Assembly (NCBI GenBank): GCA_033030425.1
Contig: JAUFSD010000024.1
Coordinates: 558,001 to 622,000 of the forward strand
Length of the DNA stretch: 64,000 bases
Direction of reading: 5' to 3'
DNA from: Verpa conica
Lineage: Eukaryota > Ascomycota > Pezizomycetes > Pezizales > Morchellaceae
The notes under the pieces were generated by a model. It was not told where the DNA came from, searched no databases, and was given only the letters and a program-made list of their open reading frames with translations. Below, piece after piece: positions 1-12,870 of this stretch. The first letter of the stretch is position 1; every line of letters starts with the position of its first letter. Made by a program: the position numbers and the translations under genes.

Positions 1-3000
1 TTTAGGCGAGTACATGGCATTTCAATAGAAATCACAGAACTAGTCGCTAAAATCTAACTTGGTTTCGAGGAATTATTTTTAATACAAGAATAAGAAGAAA
101 TAGTTACTTACTCTCATTAATTAAGGAAGTGATGAGTGTCGCTAAACACGTCCGCATAGCTACATGTACCTAAGTGGCGAAGCCCTACGGGCGCAGATAT
201 CATCTTTGAACATACCCCTGATATTTCCTTTTTGACCAATTTTGTTCTTGAGATCCCGACAAAGGTAGTTGGATATTGCTTTTGCCTTACTCCAAAGTAT
301 CAACCACCATCCTGAAACCTGCATGCAGGCCACCTATGCCCACCTCCGGGTCTAGCTCATGGGTCTAGAGTTAATAGTTCTTATAACTTGAATAGAGGTC
401 TCAGCTAGAGGTCAATTTTGTATTCATGGGGCGGTCCGTATCGTTTACATTTTTCCCAAACGCTACCGAGGTAGTTTGACACAAGAGTAGAGATGCAGAC
501 ATTGGAATATATACAGGCTTCGGCAGATCTAGGCGCTCCGGAGCTATGTCTCGAAGCACGGATTCCTGTACCACTCAATTGGAGGAATGACGCACTTATA
601 TATATTGGTCTCAGGAATTCAGCGTACTTCCTTAGAACACTTAAGAGAGTAGCAGGTTCTTACACGGCAGCGAATAATTCGATGTAGACTGCACACGGAG
701 TACATATAGGTACTATATCAGTGTGGGTTACTTGCGTGTGTTCCATCCTAGGAGCTACAACTAGGTAAATCCAACTAAGCCATAAAAATTAATCAATAGC
801 CCCCAGCTCCCCGACCAGCCACACAATATAATAACCCCCCCCCAACTATCTTCCGAATACTAAAACTATGCCCTCGAGGGTTTAGACGTTTGGTGGGCTA
901 TATGTAACTTTGTAATATCAAGTATTGGGTTGGCTGTGATGATCACTCTGATCGCCTCTAGCAGAGCACCAAGTTCTGGCCTCTTAATACATACATGTAT
1001 CTATCGATCTAGGTCACATGCGTGGCCATGCATGGTTGATGTTCACTATCTAACCTCTTAAAATTAAAACAGTGTTATTCCATGTTCAGACGCTTTTATT
1101 ACTGAGTGGTATTTAAACCATCAACCTGAGGTGTGACTGGAAATCTTGGTATATATACATTATATGGTTTGTGGATGCATGTACATGTAATTATATAAAA
1201 CGGGCACTAATATTCCTCTGCTTATCTAAGTACGCACTCGTATTGGTATAATCTTACATTATTTACACTTCTTACGTACATACTAGACCACACACCTTCC
1301 GATAATCTTGAAATTTTTACTATAAAGTTTTTTTTTCCTCTCATAAATTACATGATATGAGCTTTGGTAATGACATCTTTAAGTATTTTCGAATTTTACT
1401 AATTTTGTGCTAGACGAGCGATTCGATTGGGTTTCGGTGATTAAGATCTTTCTCCGGTGAACTTTGAAGATCTGTGTCTAGACTGACAGCCAGTCTATTA
1501 GCTACGATTGGGGGAAAGCATTTGTAAAACTCTATATAGAATCTAAAATTCATATTATGCACCTGAAGACTGCCCTTAAAACCTCAACTAGTTACGTGTA
1601 TACTTGGCCGAAATATATTCGATCATCAAATCTTGCTTATTAGTCGTTCTCATATAGAACAGGCTATAGTATATATTCCTATGTTGGGAGACTCAGCCCT
1701 AAATTAGATAAAAATCGGCCTGGAACATCAAGAAGTATGCCTAGTTTTTCAATTAGAACTATCTTTCTACCCATATACAGATACAAGGAGCTAGATATAT
1801 ATATATATTTACTAAAGGAAGGTAAGGGGGAGGGGAAGGATGAATTTTAAAAACAAAATACAAGAAGGGGATGTCGACTAGTACGTACTAGCTGTAAACA
1901 GGCCGGCCTATGATATAAGCCTCCTTTTCTTCATCTAGCACGTAAGAATCGAATTAGCCATCTAGAAATTACTGCAATTTTAGATATATACCTTATTATT
2001 TCTTTTTGTAGAAACTATTTTTGAAGAAAAACTCTTTTCAAATGCTCTTTCCCTATATATAATAATGGTGAAATACACCCCTATAATTAGTTAAGAGTAT
2101 AGGTTATTGAAGGGGCTATTTTCAGAGTCGATCTTGATTGTATGATATGAGTTAGCCCATGCAACATTCTATAGGGAAAGTCTTCCTAAAACAGGTAGGA
2201 AGATTAGCTAACGGAGAAAAAAAATCTACCATGTATAGCTTCTGATTAATGAATTATCTTATATATAGGGGCCGGCGCTGTTATCATAGGCTAAGCTAAT
2301 ATAATTTCCTCACCCAAGATGTTGGATGTAAGTACGTACATACTGCCCTAATTTCTCTTAGAAATTTCATTTGGCTTATACCTCAATATCAATTTTACCT
2401 ATAAACTCTTGTTGAATAATAAACGCATCTAATCACTATAAATACATATATACGTACATATATATCATAAGTAGATTATAGACAATATATGCTTAATTAA
2501 TTAGAGAGTTTCGAACTAGGTGTATTTCTATAGATATAATAGTGTTAGTACTCTGTATGACTTAGTATAAGTAGGTAAATTTTTATTATTGTAATATATA
2601 TCCAAGATCTTTATATTACTTATAACTGTATGTATATAACCTAGCTAGCTAGAAGTTAATAATGGTATATATTAAATTCGAGCGATCGATGCGTGCTTTT
2701 AAAAATACTGTTATATATATATATAGCTAGTAAAACTGAGCTGTTAATTTTGTAGGAAGAAATAGAGACGTTAATCTTATTACTATATATTTATAAATAA
2801 ATGAATATATTAAATTAATGTATTTTCTAGTTATACGTTACTGAGTAATTGCATATATAAAAAGTGGCGAAAGAAGAGCTGAGGTAGGAGAGGACTGTTC
2901 ATGTCGAAGAGTACATTCGTCTAGTATCAATAGGAGTAGGCAGTCAAGCAATATATAACTCTAGATCCAAAGTACATCTTTTGGTACCCTGAATGTCTAT

Positions 3001-3623
3001 CATGCTATAAAGAGTTACCTAAAACTACCCCTTAAACCGTGTGTGGGGGTCCTAACAAACTAGGGTCAGTCTTGTTCCGCCATAATGTGTAGTACATATA
3101 GTAACCGGAGTAGACCAATATTCTAAGGTCACCTATAGTGGCTGCGCAGCAAAAGCAACCATTAGGGCGCGCTGGGCACGAGAATAAGGTCTACTTTAGT
3201 ATAATTTATACTGCATGTATACATGTATATAGTCTTTCAGCTATCCATAGTATAGGTACTGTTAGCCCTCTAGCTAAGATATAATTAATTGCTGGTAGTT
3301 AGCCTTAATTCAGTACACTCCTTAGGGATCGGGGCTACTATTTTAGCTCATGTGGCAATATAATGCTTCTCTAACCAGGTGTACAGGGATCACCCGCGGC
3401 AATCTCCCCAGACCCCACATGTCCACGACATCCACGACATGAACTTTCCCTGCACGCCTACACAGCTACAACAAGATCTCCTATGCTAACCCCGCAATAC
3501 TCTGCCATCTATCTATATTTTCACCGTCAGTATTTTTTAGGATTTAGGATTTGAACCTCTAGACTGCTTACAACTAGTCATTCAATCAAATCCGCATATT
3601 TATATCTCGAGACTGTCACCACC
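1..3623. other. A+T-rich gene-free spacer
   Basis: No open frame here shows a recognisable protein; the longest, around 493-687, has no family features. The sequence is very rich in TA steps, with TATATA runs, TAGCTAGC and TACGTA palindromes, most strongly from about 1150 to 2870. This looks like old, mutated repeat DNA, possibly altered by repeat-induced point mutation, but no element ends could be made out. The last 200 bases upstream of the kinase start are more balanced in composition and probably hold its promoter. Confidence 0.6.
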
Positions 3624-6600
3624 ATGACTACTAGCTCAATCAGAGGAGCTGAGGTTGAACCATTCACTCCACGCGGTGTCCAGTTTGCACCCGATGTCCA
3701 TCACCAAGAAAGCTCTATGAACGGAATGACAAGACCGCAGCTGTCACAGCCCGATGGCTCTAACTCATCCGAAGATTCCCAACACTCCACTTCACATATG
3801 CGACCCGAATACGATGATCTAGATGGCGAAGAAGATATGATTCCTGGGGATGATGATGCAGTTTCCCCGATTCGTAACGGTTCGTTCGCGCCCTGGAGCC
3901 CAGGCTCCAACAGGCCTCGGGGAGGGAGCAATTCCTTACCTTACTCTAACTCCGTGGATAACACTGGGAGATTGTCTCCAGAGAGTGTCCCTAATCCTGC
4001 TGCGCGGCTTCAGAGACCACCTGGCCCAACACGAACACCATCCAACACCTACGCTCCTGTCCGGCACCCAATGAATCATCTTAATACTCAGCAGCGGCAT
4101 CGATCATCCTCGGCGAATCGCTCTCGACGTGATCCTAGCGCTTTGTATAGGTCTCAAGAGAAAGCATATGTGCAGCGATTACGCCAGGACCCTAATAGCG
4201 ATTACTTTAACTCTTCGTCGTCAAATATTCTGACCTACCACGGTGACTTGGAGATGGATGACGAATCACCGTCTTCTGAAGTACACTTTGACAATGATAT
4301 ATACGATGGAGATACGCTATTACTTTACGGCCACGATGAGATGGAGCCATCAGCAGAGGAGTTGAAAATTCCCGAAAATCGGGAACGGTTAGAATGGCAT
4401 TCGATGTTAGCCTCAGTTTTGATGGGTGACGTTGTAAAGCAAGAGAAGAAGCGACTCATTGGCAACACGGAGGAGAAAGAAGGTCTAACAATGAAGACGG
4501 AGCTTTTTATCGGAATCCGCGCAAAGATCTGTGGTCGGTCAATCCCAGCACAAAGGAGAATTCTCGATGAAGGACGGACAAAGGTGGATGCGCTTATAGA
4601 AGAGATGATACAATTCGAAATCAAAGGCAAGGACAAAACCAAAATGCTCCCACGAGCGCAAGTACAGGATATTATCGAAAGATGGGAGAAGTGTGAGCAA
4701 CTGTGGCCAACAAGAGCTGCTATGATGGAAGCCAAACCCTTGAGCGGTTCCCCAGCTTTTGCTGCTAGTTGGGATGCAATTGTATCTTGGCACAATATCA
4801 CGGAACTCATTAATACGGAGCTTAAGATCCTTCAAAACTGGGTTGGCAACGATGACCTTGATTTTGGCCGTCAGAATACTATTTCAACCAGCGATGCCAA
4901 CGGTATTGATCGAGAATCTTCGTTTCTAGATCGCATCCTAAAAGAGGATAATTTGAAATCATTAATCGGTGATAGCAATATGCTCATCGGACTGAGTTCT
5001 GTCATCGGAAAGGCAAAGAAAACATTGATAAAGTATGCAGATGCGTTCGAAAAGCGGCATCTCCCACCATACGTTGAAGAACTACTCGTGCTAATCGGTT
5101 TCCCTACGAGGCTTATTGAGGAGGTTATCGGGATGCGCCTAAAGTATGCTGAACGAATGCGAGAACCAGTATCTATGATGACAGATCAATTAATAATGCA
5201 GTTCCAGTCTGTCCTACAGCTGGCAGTGAAGATTAAGCAAGAGTATACTGTCATTTCTGAGCCTGAGCCAGGATGGGACCTACCCCCTTGTATGGATGAA
5301 AATTTTGAGCAAGTGGTACTCCAGGGACTGAGGTATTATTTTAAGCTTATTGGGTGGAGAATTGGATCAAACAAAAACACTTTTAAAGAAGCCGAAATTC
5401 TTGAAACGGAATGGCATTTCTCGAACGACATCGGCAGTTTTATTGAGGGTGGCGATGTCGAAGTCGCCGAACAGTTCAGGTACGCTGTATTTTGTCTTCT
5501 ATAAGTCTTGCTCCTGGTTATCTCTGATATTTTTTTAGTTCATTGACTAGTAAGCTCCTAAGTCGGTTGATGGGCCACTTTGAGAAAGAGCTTCAGAAAC
5601 CCCCAGAAAGCAAGGGTGAGGATATCAGCAAACGATACAAGCAGACCTTAGATTCGGTTCGTGTTCGACAGCGGAAGTTGTTCCGTTTTGCTAGGTATGT
5701 TCAAGTTTACCGACTATATAGTACCGAGCTGACCTATCCCTGAAGGTTATTGAGCCAGAGGTTCGAAAACGCGACTGAGTATAGTGTTGAGAAATTTAAG
5801 CTGAGAAGGCTTGTAGATTCATTGATTGAATCAGGCCACTTCTTGGTTTATACGGCTAGTGTTGAGCATGAAGGGGTATACTTAGTGGCAGACCCATCTC
5901 TATATGACCGATCTCATCAAATCCAATCAATCCTTCGGACGTGTTTTCACGACGACGTTGTTCGGGATGACCCATCATGCCCCTATATCTTGGTTATCTA
6001 TCCCCAAGACGAGTTGCTCTGGGATGGCCGCATCTTGAGCGTCGATATGAAGGAACCTATTGTTGATATTAAACCTGGAAGAATTCGATTAGTAGCAGAT
6101 GGTTCTCAGGCGAGGCTTGCGAACGCCCGCGTTGCTTTCTCCCACTCAACAAACCATAATCTCGATATATTAATAGAACAGCGGGCCAATCTTCCCCGAG
6201 TCAACCAGGAATTGATGAAGATTAAAAAGACAACCTATAGACTTTCGAACACCATTATGGACAGTGTCGAAAAGATCCGTCGTCAAACAGTGGGCTTAGG
6301 ATGCCAAGAGCTCATTCAGACCTGTTTTGCCTTTGCAACAGAGTTCGGCCAGCGCTCAGTTCTTTACATGGATAACAACCGCAAAGCCATGAACAATCTC
6401 AAGCTCACCCGCCTTGCCATTGATTGGGTTAGTTTCATCTGCGACGATTGTGTTGCCTCGAACCGGATGACATTCCGCTGGGCAGTAAAGGCTCTCGAGT
6501 TTGCGATGGTCATGACTCGTGGTCAAAATATCTTGTCTTTTAGTGAGTCCGAGTATGAAAGACTAAGGTCAAAGGTTGCTGGATGTATGTCACTACTCAT

Positions 6601-7965
6601 CTCACATTTCGATATCATGGGTGCTCGATCTACGCTTGCTGCTCAGGCTGAGAAGCAGCGAATGGAGGTTTTGGCTGGCTCGTTAAAGGGTATGGACGTT
6701 GGCAAGATGATGGAAGACAATGAGGCAGCCGACCATGTGCGGAGAGAATGGCTACGACAACTCACAGAAATCGATGATATTCGTAAGAATCTCATGCGTG
6801 AGCGGCAAGCACTAGGCAGAGTTCTCGACGATAGTAACCAAACGGATCGATCTCTAACCTCTCTTTCAAAATCATCGTTTTCGAATGTATCCTTACGTTG
6901 GCAACAGGGCCAGTTTGTTGGTGGAGGAACATTCGGTACAGTATATGCGGCGATGAATCTGGATTCGGGGTATTTGATGGCAGTGAAGGAAATCCGCCTC
7001 CAAGATCCTCAAATGATTCCGCAAATTGCGAATGCGATTCGTGAGGAGATGCAAGTTCTCGAGCTGTTAGATCATCCAAATATTGTCCAATATTTTGGTA
7101 TTGAGGTTCATCGAGACAAGGTGTGTCTTTTTATGGAATATTGTTCTGGAGGTTCTCTAGCTGGACTACTCGAGCACGGTAGGATTGAGGACGAAACTGT
7201 TATTATGATCTACGCTCTCCAGATGCTGGAAGGCCTTGCATATCTACACGAAAATGGGATTGTGCATCGTGATATCAAGCCCGAGAGTAAGTCATTCAGA
7301 ATGCAGGCTTCACCTCGCCGAAACCTTTTGCTAAACAGCCTCGAATAGATATTTTGTTGGATCATAACGGTATTATCAAGTATGTAGACTTTGGTGCTGC
7401 AAAGGTCATCGCAAGGCAAGGGAAGACTCGGGGCGCAGCAACCGCTCTGAAAACAAAATTAAATAGTATGACGGGCACACCGATGTATATGTCTCCCGAA
7501 GGTATATATTCCCGGAAATTCAATACAATCTATAGGGAAATTCCACTGACATCCCTAAAGTTATCACAGGTACAGATAAGGGTCGACACGGTAGTATTGA
7601 CATATGGTCGCTTGGCTGTGTTGTCCTTGAGATGGCGACTGGTCGTAGACCATGGGCAAATCTTGATAATGAGTGGGCTATTATGTGGAATATTGCTGGT
7701 GGTTCAGCTCCTCAGCTACCAGCTTCAGACCAACTCAGTGAGCCTGGAATTGATTTCCTCAAGAAGTCCTTCGAAAAAGATCCAGCACTAAGGCCATCAG
7801 CCGCTGAACTTCTTCAACATGAATGGGTGTGTAGCCTTTCTCAGCTCCTCTAAAAAGTTTTCCTAAGTACTAACATGCTATACTTCGTAGATTCTTACCA
7901 TCCGCAACCAAGTTATTGAACCGTCCACACCAGCCTCGGATACCTCATCACAAAGTGGTCGATGA
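3624..7965 (+). CDS. SSK2: SSK2/Wis4-type MAP kinase kinase kinase
   Basis: Likely the MAPKKK of the osmotic/stress (HOG) MAPK pathway, which phosphorylates a Pbs2-type MAPKK in the cytoplasm. Six exons fit one frame: 3624-5479, 5539-5694, 5746-7286, 7349-7501, 7561-7826 and 7891-7965, giving about 1348 residues. The N-terminal ~250 residues are Ser/Pro-rich and low in complexity. A long conserved helical regulatory region follows, and the kinase domain lies at about 1055-1325. Seen directly are the glycine loop GGGTFGTVYA, the ATP lysine in MAVKEI, HRDIKPEN (interrupted by an intron), DFGAAK and the activation-segment motif GTPMYMSPEVI. All catalytic residues are intact. The size and the long N-terminus match SSK2/SSK22/Wis4 rather than the shorter Ste11 or Bck1 types. 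The gene converges on the Mdm1-like gene, with stops 455 bp apart. Family assignment is strong; filamentous fungi usually have one such gene, so the symbol is by analogy. Confidence 0.93.
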
Positions 7966-8419
7966 CACTGAATGAATTTGTTTCACTATTGATGCTAAGT
8001 TCCGGTCAATTCCTAACCAAGTTTCATTCACATAGTAATATTTTTTATGACTTTTATAATATTTGCTCTGGGAGTGAAAAGTAGGACTTCAAGATAATGT
8101 GATCATAGAACACATAGCGGTTGTCTTTCAGTCTTATTTCATTCAAGTATATTACAATTATTATGTATTAGCAAGATCTTATTTGCTTAACTTCTCTTTT
8201 AAGCACAAATATAACCATTAATTCTTGTCTAACAGAATAATACTCTGAACGTTTACTATACACTAGATACAGTCGTTTCTCGTCAAATACCTTTTATTTC
8301 CTAGGACCTAGAATCATTGAAAATGACTGAAACAACTTCGTCGACAATGCTGTATATGATAGATGTACTATACGTAGAGTCGAGTTAATTTTAAACATTA
8401 CTTACTAGAGTGATTTTAC
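7966..8419. other. Spacer between convergent genes
   Basis: This A+T-rich spacer separates the stop codons of the kinase gene and the Mdm1-like gene. It must contain both polyadenylation regions. No further gene or repeat was seen. Confidence 0.5.
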
Positions 8420-11400
8420 TCACTTCAGGCGCTGATTATTAAATGCAGCAAATAACCTCCGACCAGCTGCCTGAGCATTAGCTCGTCCAACTACACTCGC
8501 GGCCACATCTTTAAATCCTCTAAATCAGTATCATAAGCACTATATCTATTCCCAGTAACTACTTACCTGGAAGCAACGTAGCCAGCATCAACCCAGCCTC
8601 TGTCCTCGTCTTGTTCTTTTCTTTTATCGTGCGTACCTTTGTCCCTTGTCGTAGTTGACCCTCTGGCCACATACTATCCTTTAGTAGCCGTATATATTTC
8701 AGTATACTTTCTTCATCTAGTACGTTCTTTGCCTGCTCCCTTGCCTTCCTCTCGATCGTGCCTCCAAGGAGCTGATGTAGAACCACGACCACCGCTCGCC
8801 CACGTAGCCAGTTGCTCCCACGGTTAAGCTCGAATACTTCGAGAAAAAGGTCGCAGATAGGCTTGACGAACGGTTCGACTTCCTTATCCTCAAATGCGCT
8901 TAGTTCTGCCTCTGCCTCTGCTGCATCAAGCATTTGTTCGCCAACACCGTTGCCTTTAGATGATTGGATGGTAGCGGTGGTGATTATGTTCGCACTCGCG
9001 ACAGAAAGCTGATCAATAATCGGTATGTTCCCTAGTACATCCTCCATACCATCCGCGATAGAGTTATACAGTCGGGATATAATATCACGGCGACTATCTT
9101 CAGGGTTAGATTGAGAGGGATTTCCTTGCGGTACGATGCTCTGCTGCGAAAGGAATGCACGGAGTTCGCGGCTACGGCAGACGTCTGGAATGAGGAGCAC
9201 AGACTATCATTCGGATTAGTAAAGCCATAGGGTGTGAGAGTGGAGGAGGACTTTGAGATATTTATCTAACGCAATGCGGCGTTTCTCGAGAAAATCTTTT
9301 TGCAACTTCATGACAACACGACGCCGGGGAAATTCGAGTACTTTGACTGAATCGAAGCGATTTCGCAGTTGCTGGTGAAGTTGGAAGAATTCGCTGTAGC
9401 GCCTAGCGACGGCCCATTGGGCGGCGGGCATCTGCTCCCCTCCCTTTCGTTGGACCTCGATGATGTCTACTACTTATGAGAAAAATTAATCTTAAAAGCA
9501 GAGAGGCATACTAACAAAGCGCGTACTCTTGTCCATTCTCATTTCCAACCATAGTGCTCTTTATCCTTATTGTAGATCTCCCCTACCTACGGTCAACAAC
9601 TAGAATCACCCAATTCAAGAAAGGTAACCCACAAAAAGTCCATTATCGCTCTCCTGCACAATATACTGTTGCCTCTGCAACTCTTTCCTCCTTATCTCCC
9701 TTTGTAAGCTGCTCTTACTCTTCCTTAAGATCCGTAGCTCAATCGTATTATTTGTTAACTCTGCCTTACGGTAAAGGCTATCGATCACTGCCTCCTGAGT
9801 CGACAACTTCTCAATATCAAATGTCAACGCACTTATGGCCTCTACTAATCCGAGGTCACCAGGAGCGGCTTGGTGTATCTCCTCCTCCTCGCTCCTATCA
9901 CGCTCATAGAGTCCATCTTTATCATTCTCTTCACCTCCAGAAGAGGCGTAGTCTGCTGTAGTGTCTTCATCAGGGAAGAGCTCATCTGCGAATACAGCAT
10001 CCCGTGTGTTATTCCCTACGAGCCCCAGTGAAGAAATCGAAGGCGGTTTTGGTTTCCCCCTCTCTTTCGAATTTAAAATCGCCGGTGCCACCACTGCTTT
10101 CCCATTACTACTACCATTAATATCCCTGGGAATATCGATGCTGCTCCTCGGTGAATTTGGGTTCGTGAGTACCAAGTCTGGACTATTTTGGTACAGGCTC
10201 ACCCTGTTTTCATCGAGAGAACCGGGCCGCTCTTCTATTATATCATTTAGCGCTGCCTCCATTGCCTCCACGATCCCATTCTCTGGTGTCTGGCGTCGTC
10301 GTTCTAGTGTAGCTTGAAATTGGGATGGATAAGGTTGGTCCTGCTCGTCCCCAATGCTCTGTCGCGAACCAGATAATGGGTCGAAATCCCAATCCTCCAG
10401 TGTACTTTCGTTCGGTCGTGCCCCATCGAGGGAATGTCGTGAGGATATCATATCCTCCCCCGGGTCGGCTGCTCGTAAAGCCTCAGTCCAGGATGAACTC
10501 CGGTGCATATCTATAGGAGATACTATAGGAGATAGACTCTTCTGCGCGGCAGCAGTTTCATCGGATGCGAGATACTTATAAAATAGATCGCTCCCTTTAA
10601 ACTCCTGGAAGTCTTTTTTTTGCATTTCTTCAAAGACTGATGTTTGAGCCCGCAGCACTGCCGCTCGGGCCTTTGCATATTGTATTTGTGTTGCTTTACT
10701 GCCTGCTTTGAGAAATGCTTTGACAGCATTTTTCGACTTATCAGAGATCTGGAGCTCTGGGATAGAGAGGTAGGCACCATGGATTTGGGCGAGGTCGTTG
10801 CGGTCGGATGAGGCCCATGCCGGGAGGGTAGTTGAGGAGGATGATTCCTGCTCGTCGTCGGACGAGGATATATCCCCCTCAAGTGGATTGCGGAGGCCAT
10901 CAACAACTAGCCAAAATTGAACTAGGGCAAGGCGCCTTTGGCGATCCATGTGTTCCTATATTAGCAATTAGCATTCCAACCTTCTTGCAACGCACTGTAA
11001 TATCTAAATCACCATGAAGTAAGACAGCCCCGATGAGTCCCGTAGCACTTGATCTAGAGAAGCAAGTTCCAATCTACTTGGTGTTGACTGCCCTCTTATG
11101 AGCATTTCACTGTGCGACCTTGGTGGCCCTACACCAGGCCCTACGTTGCCTACTGATAGTGAGGCCACTTTCTGATCCACGACTCTTTTTCCAGTCTCGA
11201 GGCGCTTTATGTAGATGTTCCAGCCCTCCTTCCCTTCCATTCTTCCATCCCGTTTTAGCTGGGCACTGATTTCGTTACGTAGCCTTCTAGCATCGGAGAG
11301 GTTTGAGCAGAGCCGAATTGAGCGAATGAAACGTTCGAATGTGCGTTCATCGTCGTTAGGACCGAGACGTATGAATGGTTTATGAGCTACAGGCGTCTGA

Positions 11401-12529
11401 GAACTATATTTTAAATGTTGCGAGTTCGACTGTCGCGGTGTTGCATGTTGGTCAAGTGCAGCGCGAAACTTCCGAACAGTTTTACGGTCTTGAAGCGTTG
11501 ATCGTCCCTGCAAAACAACGTTAGCTTGAAACATTTTTCTAAGTCTACTATTCGCTATATCCCCTAGCAGATACGGGGATGACATACAATGGCCTCCACA
11601 AACTGATTCCAAAAATCAGGGTCCCCTAACATTCCCATCACAGGAAATAGAATAGCGCAAGCTACAATCTCCCTCACCACGATCCACACTATTCTACTCT
11701 TCTCACTTTCGGGCAAAATATGCGACAGTAACCCCTCTACAACATTCCGCAAGTGATCTTGCTGTGCAGCCTTCGTATCCGAGAATTTGAGACTCGCGGC
11801 GGGGTGTAATTTCCCGTCTCTATATTTCCCCGCGATTGCCAGGTCTAGCTCCTCAGATTCGGTCAAATTCTTATTGAGGTGCTTCCCACGCACCACGCGC
11901 TCCGCGGCACTAAAATCGTGTAGATGCGCTGTAAGCAGCGGGACAATTCTCCCGACGACTACCTCAACAATATCAACCCCTTGGGCCCGGTCCCTTAACC
12001 CCTCCAGTGCAAAGCGGATCGTCCGATCCACCTGAACGCCAAAAGAGGGGTCATCCGAGATCTTAGAGTACCAGGAGTTTACAAAGTCGCGAGATACACA
12101 GTCGAGAAGGACGTCGAGCGAATCAGATAGTACAAACGACGGTGGATGCAGCGGCGCGCGGTGGAAAGTGTCTTCAGCAGCCAAAACGGCTACTTCTCTC
12201 CTCCATGTTTCTGGCGCGGTGAAGGCGAGTGGTTTGATAGACTTCAATACCAAACCAGCGCTACATGAGCCCTTGACATGAGTATGGGCCGCAAGTGTCA
12301 CGACTGCTAAAAGTCCAAGCAGCGACGCAATGGCGCCAGCGAAAAAAGCCCATACGATTAAGCGTAGAGGCTGGAACCACCGGGCACCGAGAATGAAGGC
12401 GATGGTGATGAACACGGTGATATAGGACAAGCGACGAGGCATCGAGGTCCTTACATGTGCCGGAATTGGTGAGGGTTGTTGTGTTTGTGGTGGGGGACCA
12501 CTTAAGGTGCACGTGCTGACGTGGTCCAA
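8420..12529 (-). CDS. MDM1: Mdm1-like PXA-RGS-PX-nexin-C membrane tether
   Basis: Probable orthologue of yeast Mdm1 and the animal SNX13/14/25 proteins, ER-anchored tethers at ER-vacuole/lysosome or lipid-droplet contacts. Seven exons join in frame: 12529-11588, 11507-11013, 10955-9633, 9582-9516, 9466-9252, 9203-8567 and 8517-8420, for about 1258 residues. In order: two hydrophobic segments at about 34-52 and 57-80; a PXA domain (about 130-310); an RGS-like domain beginning near 465 (motif DRQRRLALVQFWLVVDGL); an acidic, Ser-rich linker; a PX domain at about 915-1045 with the phosphoinositide-site motif RRYSEF; and a C-terminal sorting-nexin domain ending in GRRLFAAFNNQRLK. One coding exon is only 67 nt. 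The upstream ATG at 12529 is used here; a second in-frame ATG at 12442, just before the membrane segments, is equally possible. The domain order is diagnostic. Confidence 0.9.
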
Positions 12530-12870
12530 CTAAGCTGTGGTCCAAGCTCTGAGAAGCTACATGCAGGCATGGGCGTTTAGGAACTTTGTAAAACAATTCC
12601 TAAATGTAGTACTGTGTTGAATAAATAGAGAACATATAATTTATTCCACGTGTGCTCATCCCTGCTTATGTACAGGAAATTAATTAATTCAAAACCACTT
12701 TGTCTCCATCACAAGGTGCCACTCAGCCTACCCACTGATAGGCAGAGCTTGGCACCCCTACTAATCCGCGCTATGCTGTAAACCAATTTACACACATTAG
12801 AGTACTACGTAAAAATAAAGAATAGAATCCAACTCCCAACCCCATACCATCTAACCGCGTAAACCCCTAG
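12530..12870. other. Spacer upstream of the Mdm1-like gene
   Basis: A 341-bp spacer between the end of the BRCT gene and the start of the Mdm1-like gene, both on the minus strand. It must hold the terminator of the first and the promoter of the second. No repeat or extra gene was seen. Confidence 0.45.

Noticed and set aside
493..687. Short open frame in the A+T-rich left flank
   Set aside because: 64 residues with no features, in a region otherwise without coding character.
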